NCBI GenBank assembly: GCA_047638695.1
Contig: JBLINY010000141.1
Location: forward strand, 1-10,270
Direction of reading: 5' to 3'
Origin: JAHECQ01 sp047638695
GTDB lineage: Bacteria > Actinomycetota > Acidimicrobiia > Acidimicrobiales > SZUA-35
DNA: 10,270 bases
Position numbers and translations under genes: made by a program. Below are positions 1-6,241 of the stretch, piece after piece; position 1 is the stretch's first letter; every line of letters starts with the position of its first letter. The notes beneath the pieces are model-generated. The model did not search any database, was not told the origin of the DNA, and worked only from the letters and a program-made list of their open reading frames with translations.

Positions 1-770
1 TGCTCTCGTTCAGTTCGGTTCGCGACGCCGCGAACACGGTCAGCGGGGTGATTGCGGCCGGCATCGTGCCCGCGGCCATGGAGGTCATGGACCAGCGCAT
101 CACCGAGGCGGTCGAGAATTACGTACACGCCGGCTACCCACTCGATGCCGCCGCTGTGCTGTTGGCCGAGGTCGACGGACTCGACAGCGGCGTCGATATT
201 GACGCAGATCGCATCCGCCAGATCGGGCTCGACAACAACGCCACCGATGTGCGTCTGGCCGAGGATGACACCCAGCGAGCACTGCTGTGGAAGGGCCGCA
301 AGACCGCCTTTGGCGCAATCGCCCAAATAGCGCCCGACTACTACCTGCACGACACGGTTGTGCCTCGCTCACAGTTGGCCAACGTGCTCGAGGAGGTCTA
401 CGCCATCGCCGACCGTCACGGTTTGCTCGTGATGAACGTGTTTCACGCCGGCGACGGCAACTTGCACCCGCTCCTCATTTTCGATGGTCGCGAGCCAGGC
501 GTGCTCGACCGTGTTCACGCCGCTGGCGACGAGATCATTACCGCTTCGCTCGATGCGGGCGGCGTGCTGTCGGGCGAGCACGGCATCGGGGTCGAGAAGC
601 AGAAGTTCATGGAACGGATGTTCACTGCCGACGATCTTGACCATCAGAACCGGATACGCCAAGCCTTCGATCCGGTTTGCCGATCGAACCCGGGCAAGGT
701 CATGCCGATGGGTCACAGTTGTGCAGACATCCAGGCTTTGCGAGACGTGCCCCGGGAAGTGTGGGGCTGA
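1..770 (+). CDS. glcD: Glycolate oxidase FAD-linked subunit GlcD, C-terminal part (5' end outside window)
   Basis: This is the FAD-linked catalytic subunit of a glycolate-oxidase-type complex, which oxidises a 2-hydroxy acid such as glycolate to the 2-oxo acid. The reading frame is open from position 3 with no stop, so the gene starts upstream; the GTG at 48 is internal. About 255 residues are present, matching the C-terminal FAD-oxidase domain of the GlcD/D-lactate dehydrogenase family. Visible motifs are a DAANTVSGVIAAGIVPAAME-type segment near the left edge, the HAGDGNLHP motif (about codon 148 of the visible part; histidines of this kind bind metal near the flavin), and SGEHGIG (about codon 190). 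The end reads FDPVCRSNPGKVMP, the usual family ending. The TGA stop (768-770) shares its A with the ATG of glcE, and glcF follows, which favours glycolate oxidase over a stand-alone D-lactate dehydrogenase. Substrate is inferred from context, and the FAD-binding N-terminal half cannot be checked. Confidence 0.88.
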   Translation, partial: LSFSSVRDAANTVSGVIAAGIVPAAMEVMDQRITEAVENYVHAGYPLDAAAVLLAEVDGLDSGVDIDADRIRQIGLDNNATDVRLAEDDTQRALLWKGRKTAFGAIAQIAPDYYLHDTVVPRSQLANVLEEVYAIADRHGLLVMNVFHAGDGNLHPLLIFDGREPGVLDRVHAAGDEIITASLDAGGVLSGEHGIGVEKQKFMERMFTADDLDHQNRIRQAFDPVCRSNPGKVMPMGHSCADIQALRDVPREVWG

Positions 771-1711
771 TGGCCGACACCGCATCAGTCACCCTCGCCA
801 GCACCGATCCGGTGTTGCAGTCGTTCGCCGATGAGATCGGTGATGCCGGGCCTGTGACCATTGCCGGGCGACGCACCCGTTGGGAGTTCGGCGGCGACGT
901 CGCTGCCACGGCTCGAGTCCTCTCCGCTCCGGTTGGCATCGTCGACTACGTGCCCGAAGAAATGACGGTCACCGTTCGCTGCGGCACTACCACCCAGGAG
1001 CTCGGCGAGGCGCTGGCAGCCAAGGGGCAACGAACTGGCCTCCCTGAGCGGGGTGGCACCGTCGGTGGTGCTGTCGCCGTCGGCCAGAACCATCTCGAGG
1101 TTCTCGGTCGGGGCACCGTTCGTTCATCGGTGTTGCAGGTGCGGTACGTGTCGGCCGAGGGCCGGATTGTCAACGGGGGAGGGCCGACCGTCAAGAATGT
1201 CACCGGCTTCGACCTCCCTCGTTTGACGGTTGGGTCGCTTGGGACCCTCAGTTGTCTGGCTGAGCTCATCATTCGTACCAATCCGATTCCCGCTGTGAGC
1301 CAGTGGTACTGGGCAAATGATGCCGACCCGCAGGCTGCCTATCGAGCGGTTCTGGCACCGAGCGCCGTTCTGTGGGACGGCAGTGTCACGGCGGTTCTGC
1401 TTGAGGGGCATGCGCCCGACGTAAAGAGCCAGGCCAGCGAACTGGCATCGACCGGATCGTTCGAAGAGTGCGAGCCGCTGGCCGAGCCGGCTAGCTATCG
1501 GTGGTCGCTTACCCCGAGTGATATCGGCACCATCGACCACCACGACACCGGTCAATTCAACGCCCTGGTCGGGGTCGGAACGGTGTTTGCTGAGAAGCCG
1601 CAGCCGAAGCGCACCCTGCCTATTGCCCTCCAGACCGTGCATGACCGGGTGAAGGCACAATTCGATCCAACCGGCCGGCTCAACCCCGGCCGTAGCCCGG
1701 AGCTGGCATGA
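770..1711 (+). CDS. glcE: Glycolate oxidase FAD-binding subunit GlcE
   Basis: This is the second flavoprotein subunit of the GlcDEF complex. The predicted protein has 313 residues, a little shorter than the roughly 350 of E. coli GlcE. It carries an FAD-binding-4 (PCMH-type) fold: VTIAGRRTRWEFGG (about 29-42), the segment DYVPEEMTVTVRCGTTTQEL, GGTVGG (95-100), VKNVTGFD (141-148), and the C-terminal FDPTGRLNPGR (298-308) that closes this family. The ATG at 770 was chosen because it overlaps the glcD stop by one base (TGATG), typical of translational coupling; the frame is open upstream to 677, but that would run inside glcD. The middle part (about 185-270) is divergent, as is usual for GlcE. 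GlcE is needed for glycolate oxidase activity in E. coli; its exact role beside GlcD is not defined. The assignment rests on motifs plus its place between glcD and glcF. Confidence 0.87.
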   Translation: MADTASVTLASTDPVLQSFADEIGDAGPVTIAGRRTRWEFGGDVAATARVLSAPVGIVDYVPEEMTVTVRCGTTTQELGEALAAKGQRTGLPERGGTVGGAVAVGQNHLEVLGRGTVRSSVLQVRYVSAEGRIVNGGGPTVKNVTGFDLPRLTVGSLGTLSCLAELIIRTNPIPAVSQWYWANDADPQAAYRAVLAPSAVLWDGSVTAVLLEGHAPDVKSQASELASTGSFEECEPLAEPASYRWSLTPSDIGTIDHHDTGQFNALVGVGTVFAEKPQPKRTLPIALQTVHDRVKAQFDPTGRLNPGRSPELA

Positions 1712-1718
1712 ATCTCAC

Positions 1719-1724
1719 GAGGAG
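1719..1724 (+). promoter_or_regulatory. Ribosome binding site of glcF
   Basis: GAGGAG lies 6 nt before the ATG at 1731. It is the only clear Shine-Dalgarno sequence inside the glc cluster and fixes the glcF start. The 19-nt gap after glcE leaves no room for an independent terminator. Confidence 0.75.
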
Positions 1725-1730
1725 CAACTG

Positions 1731-2882
1731 ATGGATCTTCGTCTGGACGCCGACGATCTCAACACCTGTGTGCAGTGTGGGCTCTGCTTGCCCGCATGCC
1801 CCACGTATCGAGTGACGGGCGATGAGTCGATGTCGCCTCGTGGTCGTATCGCCCTCATGCGCGAGGTGCAGAACAACGATGTGCCCCTCACCGAGGATGT
1901 GATGCGGTCGTTCGAGAGCTGTGTCCAGTGTCGTGGCTGCGAGCCAGCTTGCCCTTCGAGCGTGCCCTACGGCCACCTAATGGAACAGGCACGCGAGACC
2001 TTGGCCGATCACAAGGAGATGACGCCGGTATGGCAGCGACTTGCCTTTAAACCGTTGCAGCATCCCAAGATGCTGCAGGCCGGGACGGCCGCCCTGTCGG
2101 TTGTTCAGAAGACCGGGCTGATCCCTAAACGGCTGGGCGTTCCCGATGGTCTCCCATTCAAACAAGAGCCGCTCGTGGCATCCGGCGACGACGTCTACCT
2201 CTTCACGGGCTGTGTGATGGATGTTTGGCAGCGAGACGTTCACCTCGCCAGCCAACGCGTGCTCGAGGCCGCTGGCTTTGGCGTCACACCCACGGGTGAT
2301 CTGGCTCCGTGTTGTGGCGCCTTGCAGGCCCACGCCGGATTGGCCGGCGATACACGAACGCTGGCGCAGCGAATGATGGCTTCGCTCAAGCCAGGGCGGC
2401 CGGTTCTGGTCGATTCCGCCGGCTGTGGCGCTGCCATGAAGGACTACGGCCACCTTCTTGGAACCGACGAAGCCCGGGAGTTCTCGTCTCGAGTCTTCGA
2501 CATTCAGGAATGGCTCGCCGACAACATGGCCGAACTCCCAGCGGCCGAACCGCTTGATCTGACGGTCGCAGTGCAGGATCCATGCCATCTTCGCCACGTG
2601 CAACGAGTGCACGAAGCAACCCGAGTCGTTCTTCGTCCGTACGTGCGCTCGCTCGTTGAACTCGACGACGATGGTTTGTGCTGCGGCGCGGGCGGCGCCT
2701 ATTCGGTGCTCGAGCCAGAGCTGGCGGGGCAAATTCGCGATCGAAAGGTTGCGTCCATCAATCGGGCGACGCCTGACGTCGTTGCATCAGCCAACCCGGG
2801 TTGTTCGATGCACCTGGCCGGGGCTGGTGTCGCCACCGTTCACCCGATGCAGCTGCTGGCTCAGGCTCTGTCGCTGGTCTGA
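1731..2882 (+). CDS. glcF: Glycolate oxidase iron-sulfur subunit GlcF
   Basis: This is the electron-transfer subunit of the glycolate oxidase complex. It would take electrons from the GlcD/GlcE flavins and pass them on, probably to membrane quinone. The protein has 383 residues, near the usual ~400. Two ferredoxin-type 4Fe-4S motifs are intact: C13-x2-C16-x2-C19-x3-C23-P and C64-x2-C67-x2-C70-x3-C74-P. Two cysteine-rich CCG domains follow, as in heterodisulfide reductase subunit B and GlcF. The first has GC161, C194-C195-G and GC232-G; the second has DPC285-H, C317-C318-G and NPGC358. The ATG at 1731 has a good ribosome binding site. There is no membrane segment, so it is a cytoplasmic or membrane-associated subunit. 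Its last 22 bp overlap the 3' end of the opposite-strand methyltransferase gene. Close relatives with other substrates (lactate, glycerol 3-phosphate) exist, but the D-E-F order supports the glycolate assignment. Confidence 0.92.
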   Translation: MDLRLDADDLNTCVQCGLCLPACPTYRVTGDESMSPRGRIALMREVQNNDVPLTEDVMRSFESCVQCRGCEPACPSSVPYGHLMEQARETLADHKEMTPVWQRLAFKPLQHPKMLQAGTAALSVVQKTGLIPKRLGVPDGLPFKQEPLVASGDDVYLFTGCVMDVWQRDVHLASQRVLEAAGFGVTPTGDLAPCCGALQAHAGLAGDTRTLAQRMMASLKPGRPVLVDSAGCGAAMKDYGHLLGTDEAREFSSRVFDIQEWLADNMAELPAAEPLDLTVAVQDPCHLRHVQRVHEATRVVLRPYVRSLVELDDDGLCCGAGGAYSVLEPELAGQIRDRKVASINRATPDVVASANPGCSMHLAGAGVATVHPMQLLAQALSLV

Positions 2883-4255
2883 GGGTCATCGAGGGTCAGG
2901 TGTGCTCCTTGCTGGTGTGGTGTCTCTTGCCGAGTGGCCAGCGCCCAACCATCGTTTGAGGTCAGCCGGCCGGTCCAGGATGGTCGAAAACCGAAACCGG
3001 ATCGGCCGTTGGCAGTCCGCGCTGCCAGGACCTGGTGGATCTGGATGTTGTTGCTGGCGAACAGTGAACTGGATGCTGCCATGTAAAGCTTCCAAACCCG
3101 GGCCCGCCCCTCGCCGACGAGGTCGACCGCCTCGTCCCAGTTGTTGTCAAGGTTGTTCACCCAGTGCCGAAGGGTGAGGGCGTAGTGCTCACGCAGGCTC
3201 TCGACGTTTCGAACCTCGAAGCCAGTGCGCTGGATTGTCCCAACGAGGTCGCCGATCTCATGAAGCTCGCCGTCCGGAAAGACGTAGCGATGGACGAAGC
3301 CTCGCCGATGAACGTGGGTTCGTTCGAGTCGCCGCGCCGGTCGAGAAGATGCGCGTGGTGTGCGGCCAATCTGGTGGTTCAGGAGCCTTCCCTCGTCGGT
3401 CAGCAGCGTGTACAGGATCTCGAAGTACTCCCGCTGCTGAGCGGCGCCGACGTGTTCGAACATGCCGATCGAGCTGATGGCGTCGAAGCGATCGGCAGGA
3501 AGATCTCGGTAGTCCTGGACTCGGATCGTTACCCGGTCGGCGAGCCGGGCCGCCGCCACCCGTTGTTTGGCTATCTCTGCTTGTTCGACCGAGATGGTGA
3601 CTCCGACGGCTTTGACGCCGTGATGGCGCGCCGCATGCAGAACCATTCCACCCCAGCCACAGCCGACATCGAGAAGCCGCATGCCGGGCGAGAGATCAAG
3701 CTTTCTGGCGATCAGTTCGTATTTGTTGAACTGCGCCTGCTCGAGGGTGTCTGCTGCGTTCTCGAACACCGCGCAGGAGTAGGTCCAGGAAGGGCCCAGT
3801 ATCAATCGGTAGAAGTCGTTCGACACGTCGTAGTGGTGTTGGATCGATGCCGCATCTCGGTGGCGGGTGTGGCGTCGTCGGACCAGCGAATGGTCCTCAA
3901 TTTCCTCGGGCGGGAGGTCCGGTCGGTGCCGCCAAGGATCGACACCGACAACCCGAATGAAACGCAGCATCTCTTTGGTCCGCAGTCGCGCGTGCGGCAA
4001 GTCGGTCTGAAGATCGACGAGTGACCAAATGTCGCCTTCGATGTCCAGCGCCCCAGAGACGTAGGCACGAGCGAACCCCAGTTCGCCTGGTGCTCGCACC
4101 ATGTGCCGTAATGCATCGTCACTTCTCAGGACAATGGTGGCCTTGGCATTCTCCGATCCAATCGTCTCCCCAGCGATGGTTCGAATACGTATGGGCAGGT
4201 CGCGGCCGAAGATCGCGTGGGCGAATTCGGTGGCGGCGTCTTCCGAATGATGCAT
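2861..4255 (-). CDS. cfa: Cyclopropane-fatty-acyl-phospholipid synthase family SAM methyltransferase
   Basis: The product transfers a methylene/methyl carbon from S-adenosylmethionine to the double bond of unsaturated acyl chains in membrane phospholipids. The protein has 464 residues. An N-terminal lipid-facing domain (about 10-130) precedes HHYDVSNDFY (140-149) and the methyltransferase fold with the SAM loop LLDVGCGWGG (194-203). Residues that align by motif with the E. coli active site are present: C161 (YSC), E267 (MFEHVG), H294 and I296 (NHQIG), and Y358 (HYALTL). YVFPDGELHE (324-333) and IQIHQVLA (404-411) are also family signatures. The ATG at 4253-4255 was chosen because MHHSEDAATEF leads directly into the conserved N-terminus and GGGGGAAA lies 7-12 nt upstream; the frame is open further up, but only antisense to gatC. 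A tail of about 37 residues after the usual end is unusual. Related enzymes make 10-methyl or 10-methylene fatty acids in actinobacteria, so the exact product is undecided. Confidence 0.94.
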   Translation of the reverse strand: MHHSEDAATEFAHAIFGRDLPIRIRTIAGETIGSENAKATIVLRSDDALRHMVRAPGELGFARAYVSGALDIEGDIWSLVDLQTDLPHARLRTKEMLRFIRVVGVDPWRHRPDLPPEEIEDHSLVRRRHTRHRDAASIQHHYDVSNDFYRLILGPSWTYSCAVFENAADTLEQAQFNKYELIARKLDLSPGMRLLDVGCGWGGMVLHAARHHGVKAVGVTISVEQAEIAKQRVAAARLADRVTIRVQDYRDLPADRFDAISSIGMFEHVGAAQQREYFEILYTLLTDEGRLLNHQIGRTPRASSRPARRLERTHVHRRGFVHRYVFPDGELHEIGDLVGTIQRTGFEVRNVESLREHYALTLRHWVNNLDNNWDEAVDLVGEGRARVWKLYMAASSSLFASNNIQIHQVLAARTANGRSGFGFRPSWTGRLTSNDGWALATRQETPHQQGAHLTLDDPQTSDRA

Positions 4256-4347
4256 CTGTGTTTCCCCCGGGAACGACAGCAGTGTTTTTGGATCTTGTGT
4301 GTTCTGCGGTAGTGCTTCGTTGATCAATTGCTTGGTAAATCGAACCC

Positions 4348-4377
4348 AGTATTCCTCGATGCGGTGTGGTCGGTCCA
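4348..4377 (-). promoter_or_regulatory. Candidate promoter of the cfa-type gene
   Basis: On the - strand, TGGACC (4377-4372, 4 of 6 against TTGACA) is followed after 18 bp by AATACT (4353-4348, 4 of 6 against TATAAT). It would give a leader of roughly 85 nt before the ATG. The -35 element lies within the TGTGG dyad, so a protein bound there could block it. This is a by-eye match only. Confidence 0.3.
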
Positions 4378-4389
4378 CACTCCTTGTGG
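4364..4389. promoter_or_regulatory. Phased TGTGG/CCACA half-sites in divergent gap (possible operator)
   Basis: GTGTGG (4364-4369) and CCACAC (4375-4380) form a perfect 6-bp dyad with a 5-nt centre. A third half-site TGTGG follows at 4385-4389. The three pentamers begin at 4365, 4375 and 4385, exactly one helical turn apart, in alternating orientation. The site sits between the two divergent start codons. An operator is inferred; the binding protein is unknown. Confidence 0.4.
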
Positions 4390-4460
4390 TTAATGGGCGC
4401 CGATGCCGCGATTCGAAGGCAGCTTGTGCGGAATCCGGGAACGACAAGTCGCCGGGTCGA

Positions 4461-4466
4461 TAGGTT
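4461..4466 (+). promoter_or_regulatory. Candidate -10 element for a leaderless gatCAB transcript
   Basis: TAGGTT fits the TANNNT pattern of housekeeping -10 elements and ends 6 nt before the GTG start of gatC. Transcription would then start at or next to the start codon. There is no convincing Shine-Dalgarno sequence in front of gatC, which fits a leaderless message. No clear -35 hexamer is seen at the expected distance. Confidence 0.35.
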
Positions 4467-4472
4467 GGATGG

Positions 4473-4778
4473 GTGTCTGAACCCCTGACTCGTGACGGTG
4501 TCGCTGAGGTGGCGAAGTTGGCCATGCTCGAACTCACCGACGAAGAACTATCGACGTTTACCGGACAGTTGGCGGCTGTGCTCGAGCACGTTGCCGACAT
4601 CGAGGCCCTCGACGTCGATGATGTTCCGCCCACAAATCATCCGTACCCGCTCGTCAACATCTTCCGCTCCGATGTTGTTGAGCCAACCGATGACATCACT
4701 CGTGAGGTCTTGGCCGCTGCGCCCGAAGCCGAAGACGACCAGTTCCGGGTGCCGCCGGCCCTTGGGGAGGAGATGTGA
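4473..4778 (+). CDS. gatC: Asp/Glu-tRNA amidotransferase subunit GatC
   Basis: GatC is the small subunit of the GatCAB amidotransferase; it wraps around GatA and GatB and stabilises the complex. The protein has 101 residues, a typical length. The family pattern is clear: LTRDGVAEVAKLAMLELTDEEL near the N-terminus, a central FTGQLAAVLEHVADIEALDVDDVPPTNH-type stretch with the conserved aspartates, and a C-terminal DD...REVLAAAPEAEDDQFRVP segment ending the chain. The start is GTG at 4473; the nearby ATG at 4469 is out of frame, and the residues before the GTG do not look like GatC. Its stop overlaps the gatA start. It is the first gene of the gatC-gatA-gatB operon and is divergent from the fatty-acid methyltransferase gene. 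Confidence 0.95.
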   Translation: MSEPLTRDGVAEVAKLAMLELTDEELSTFTGQLAAVLEHVADIEALDVDDVPPTNHPYPLVNIFRSDVVEPTDDITREVLAAAPEAEDDQFRVPPALGEEM

Positions 4779-6241
4779 TGTCCGCACCACAACCTTCCCG
4801 GACTGCCCGCTCGATTGTCGCCGCTGTCTCCTCCGGCGATGAGTCGGCCAGCGCCGTACTTGAGCCCTACCTCGCCCGGATCGACGAGCGAGAAGCCGAG
4901 GTCCACGCCTTCAATCTGGTGTTGGCTGACGCAGCCCGGCAGACGGCGGCGAGCATCGATCAACGAATAGCGGCAGGCGAAGATGTCGGCCCGCTTGCCG
5001 GTGTGCCCGTCGCCCTCAAGGACAACCTGTGCACGCGCGGTATCGCCACCACGTGTTCGTCGAAGATCCTCGAAGGGTGGATCCCCCCGTATGACGCCAC
5101 TGTGGTGCAGCGGCTTACAGCCGCCGGCGCTGTCGTGGTGGGCAAGACAAACCTCGACGAGTTCGCGATGGGCTCGTCCACAGAGAACTCGGCCTTTGGC
5201 CCTACTCGCAATCCGCTCGACACCAGCCGGGTTCCCGGCGGTTCATCGGGCGGCTCGGCCGCTGCCGTTGCTGCCGATTTTGCTCCGCTTTCACTCGGAT
5301 CCGACACTGGCGGCTCTATCCGCCAGCCCGCCTCGCTGTGCGGTGTGGTCGGCATGAAGCCGACCTATGGGGCGGTGAGCCGGTATGGCCTCATTGCCTT
5401 CGCCAGCTCACTCGACCAGATCGGACCGTTCTCGCACGATGTCGCAGACTCGGCGGCCTTGTTCGATGTCATCGCTGGTCACGACGATCGCGACTCCACG
5501 TCCATTCCCGAGACGCTGCCCTCGATGTCCTCGGTTCTTTCCGACGGCGTCGAAGGGCTGCGCGTTGGCCTCATTTCCGAGTTGATGGGTGCGCTGGACG
5601 GGTTCGAGCCCGAAGTGCTGGCTCAAACCAGAGCCGCCGCTGATGCCCTCGCAGCGGCAGGGGCCACAGTCGACGAGGTATCGGTTCCCTCGACCATCTA
5701 CGGCCTGTCGGCGTATTACGTCATTGCCCCAGCCGAAGCGTCGTCGAACCTCGCCCGCTATGACGGCGTCCGTTACGGACACCGCGAGCCCGGACGGCCC
5801 AACACCGCCAGCATGATGACGGCGTCTCGCACCGCCGGCTTCGGGCCCGAGGTGAAGCGACGCATCATGCTCGGCACCTACGGCCTGTCCGCTGGCTATC
5901 ACGATGCGTTCTACGGCAAAGCGCAGCGAGTGCGCACCCTCATCATCCGCGACTTCGAACGGGCCTATGCCGACTTCGATGTCCTGCTGTCGCCGACCTC
6001 GCCGTGTGTGGCCTTCCCGTTTGGGGCAAAGGCCGACCCGCTCACGATGTACCTGAACGACGTTGCGACTATCCCCTCGAACCTGGCCGGCCACCCCGCC
6101 ATGTCGGTGCCATTCGGCACCGGAGCCAATGCCATGCCAGTTGGCGTGCAGATTCTGGCTCCGATGATGGGCGAACCTGTGATGTACCGAGTAGCAGCCG
6201 AGATAGAACGAGCAGCTTTAAAGGCCGGAGGTGCGGTATGA
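4778..6241 (+). CDS. gatA: Asp/Glu-tRNA amidotransferase subunit GatA (glutaminase)
   Basis: GatA releases ammonia from glutamine (or asparagine) and channels it to GatB, where Glu-tRNA(Gln) or Asp-tRNA(Asn) is amidated. The protein has 487 residues, normal for the family. The amidase-signature triad is intact: K81 (VALKDN), the cis-serine S156 in GGSSGGSAAAVAA, and the nucleophile S180 in SDTGGSIRQPAS. The spacing K+75 and K+99 equals that of S. aureus GatA. GVVGMKPTYGAVSRYGLIAFASSLDQIGP and the later SRTAGFGPEVKRRIMLGTYGLSAGY segment are GatA hallmarks that exclude a generic amidase. ATG at 4778 is preferred over the in-frame GTG at 4775: it shares its A with the gatC stop and stands 5 nt from the GAGGAG at 4767-4772. 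The end overlaps gatB by 4 bp (ATGA). Confidence 0.98.
   Translation: MSAPQPSRTARSIVAAVSSGDESASAVLEPYLARIDEREAEVHAFNLVLADAARQTAASIDQRIAAGEDVGPLAGVPVALKDNLCTRGIATTCSSKILEGWIPPYDATVVQRLTAAGAVVVGKTNLDEFAMGSSTENSAFGPTRNPLDTSRVPGGSSGGSAAAVAADFAPLSLGSDTGGSIRQPASLCGVVGMKPTYGAVSRYGLIAFASSLDQIGPFSHDVADSAALFDVIAGHDDRDSTSIPETLPSMSSVLSDGVEGLRVGLISELMGALDGFEPEVLAQTRAAADALAAAGATVDEVSVPSTIYGLSAYYVIAPAEASSNLARYDGVRYGHREPGRPNTASMMTASRTAGFGPEVKRRIMLGTYGLSAGYHDAFYGKAQRVRTLIIRDFERAYADFDVLLSPTSPCVAFPFGAKADPLTMYLNDVATIPSNLAGHPAMSVPFGTGANAMPVGVQILAPMMGEPVMYRVAAEIERAALKAGGAV

Noticed and set aside
3298..3361. Possible frameshift in the cfa-type gene at the basic RTPRASSRPARRLERTHVHRR stretch
   Set aside because: The frame is uninterrupted and conserved motifs (NHQIG before, RYVFPDGELHE after) are in the same frame; loop insertions at this point vary in the family.
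3164..4024. 286-codon open frame on the + strand across the cfa-type gene
   Set aside because: It is a mirror of the conserved methyltransferase frame; the protein has no recognisable family pattern.
1..4255. A BfaA/BfaB-like system for methyl-branched fatty acids (FAD oxidoreductase beside a SAM lipid methyltransferase)
   Set aside because: The flavoproteins here belong to a glcD-glcE-glcF set with an Fe-S partner and face the methyltransferase gene tail to tail, so they are not co-transcribed. Family likeness of the FAD domain alone is not enough.
4365..4393. A replication origin based on DnaA-like boxes
   Set aside because: Only two or three imperfect boxes, no AT-rich unwinding stretch, and none of the usual origin genes (dnaA, dnaN, gyrB, rpmH) nearby.
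4256..4633. Extending the cfa-type protein upstream in the same frame to 4633
   Set aside because: The extension would run antisense through gatC and through the intergenic gap. Conserved family sequence begins just after the ATG at 4255, which has its own ribosome binding site.
5408..6094. 228-codon open frame on the - strand within gatA
   Set aside because: It is antisense to conserved gatA sequence and has no ribosome binding site or recognisable motif.
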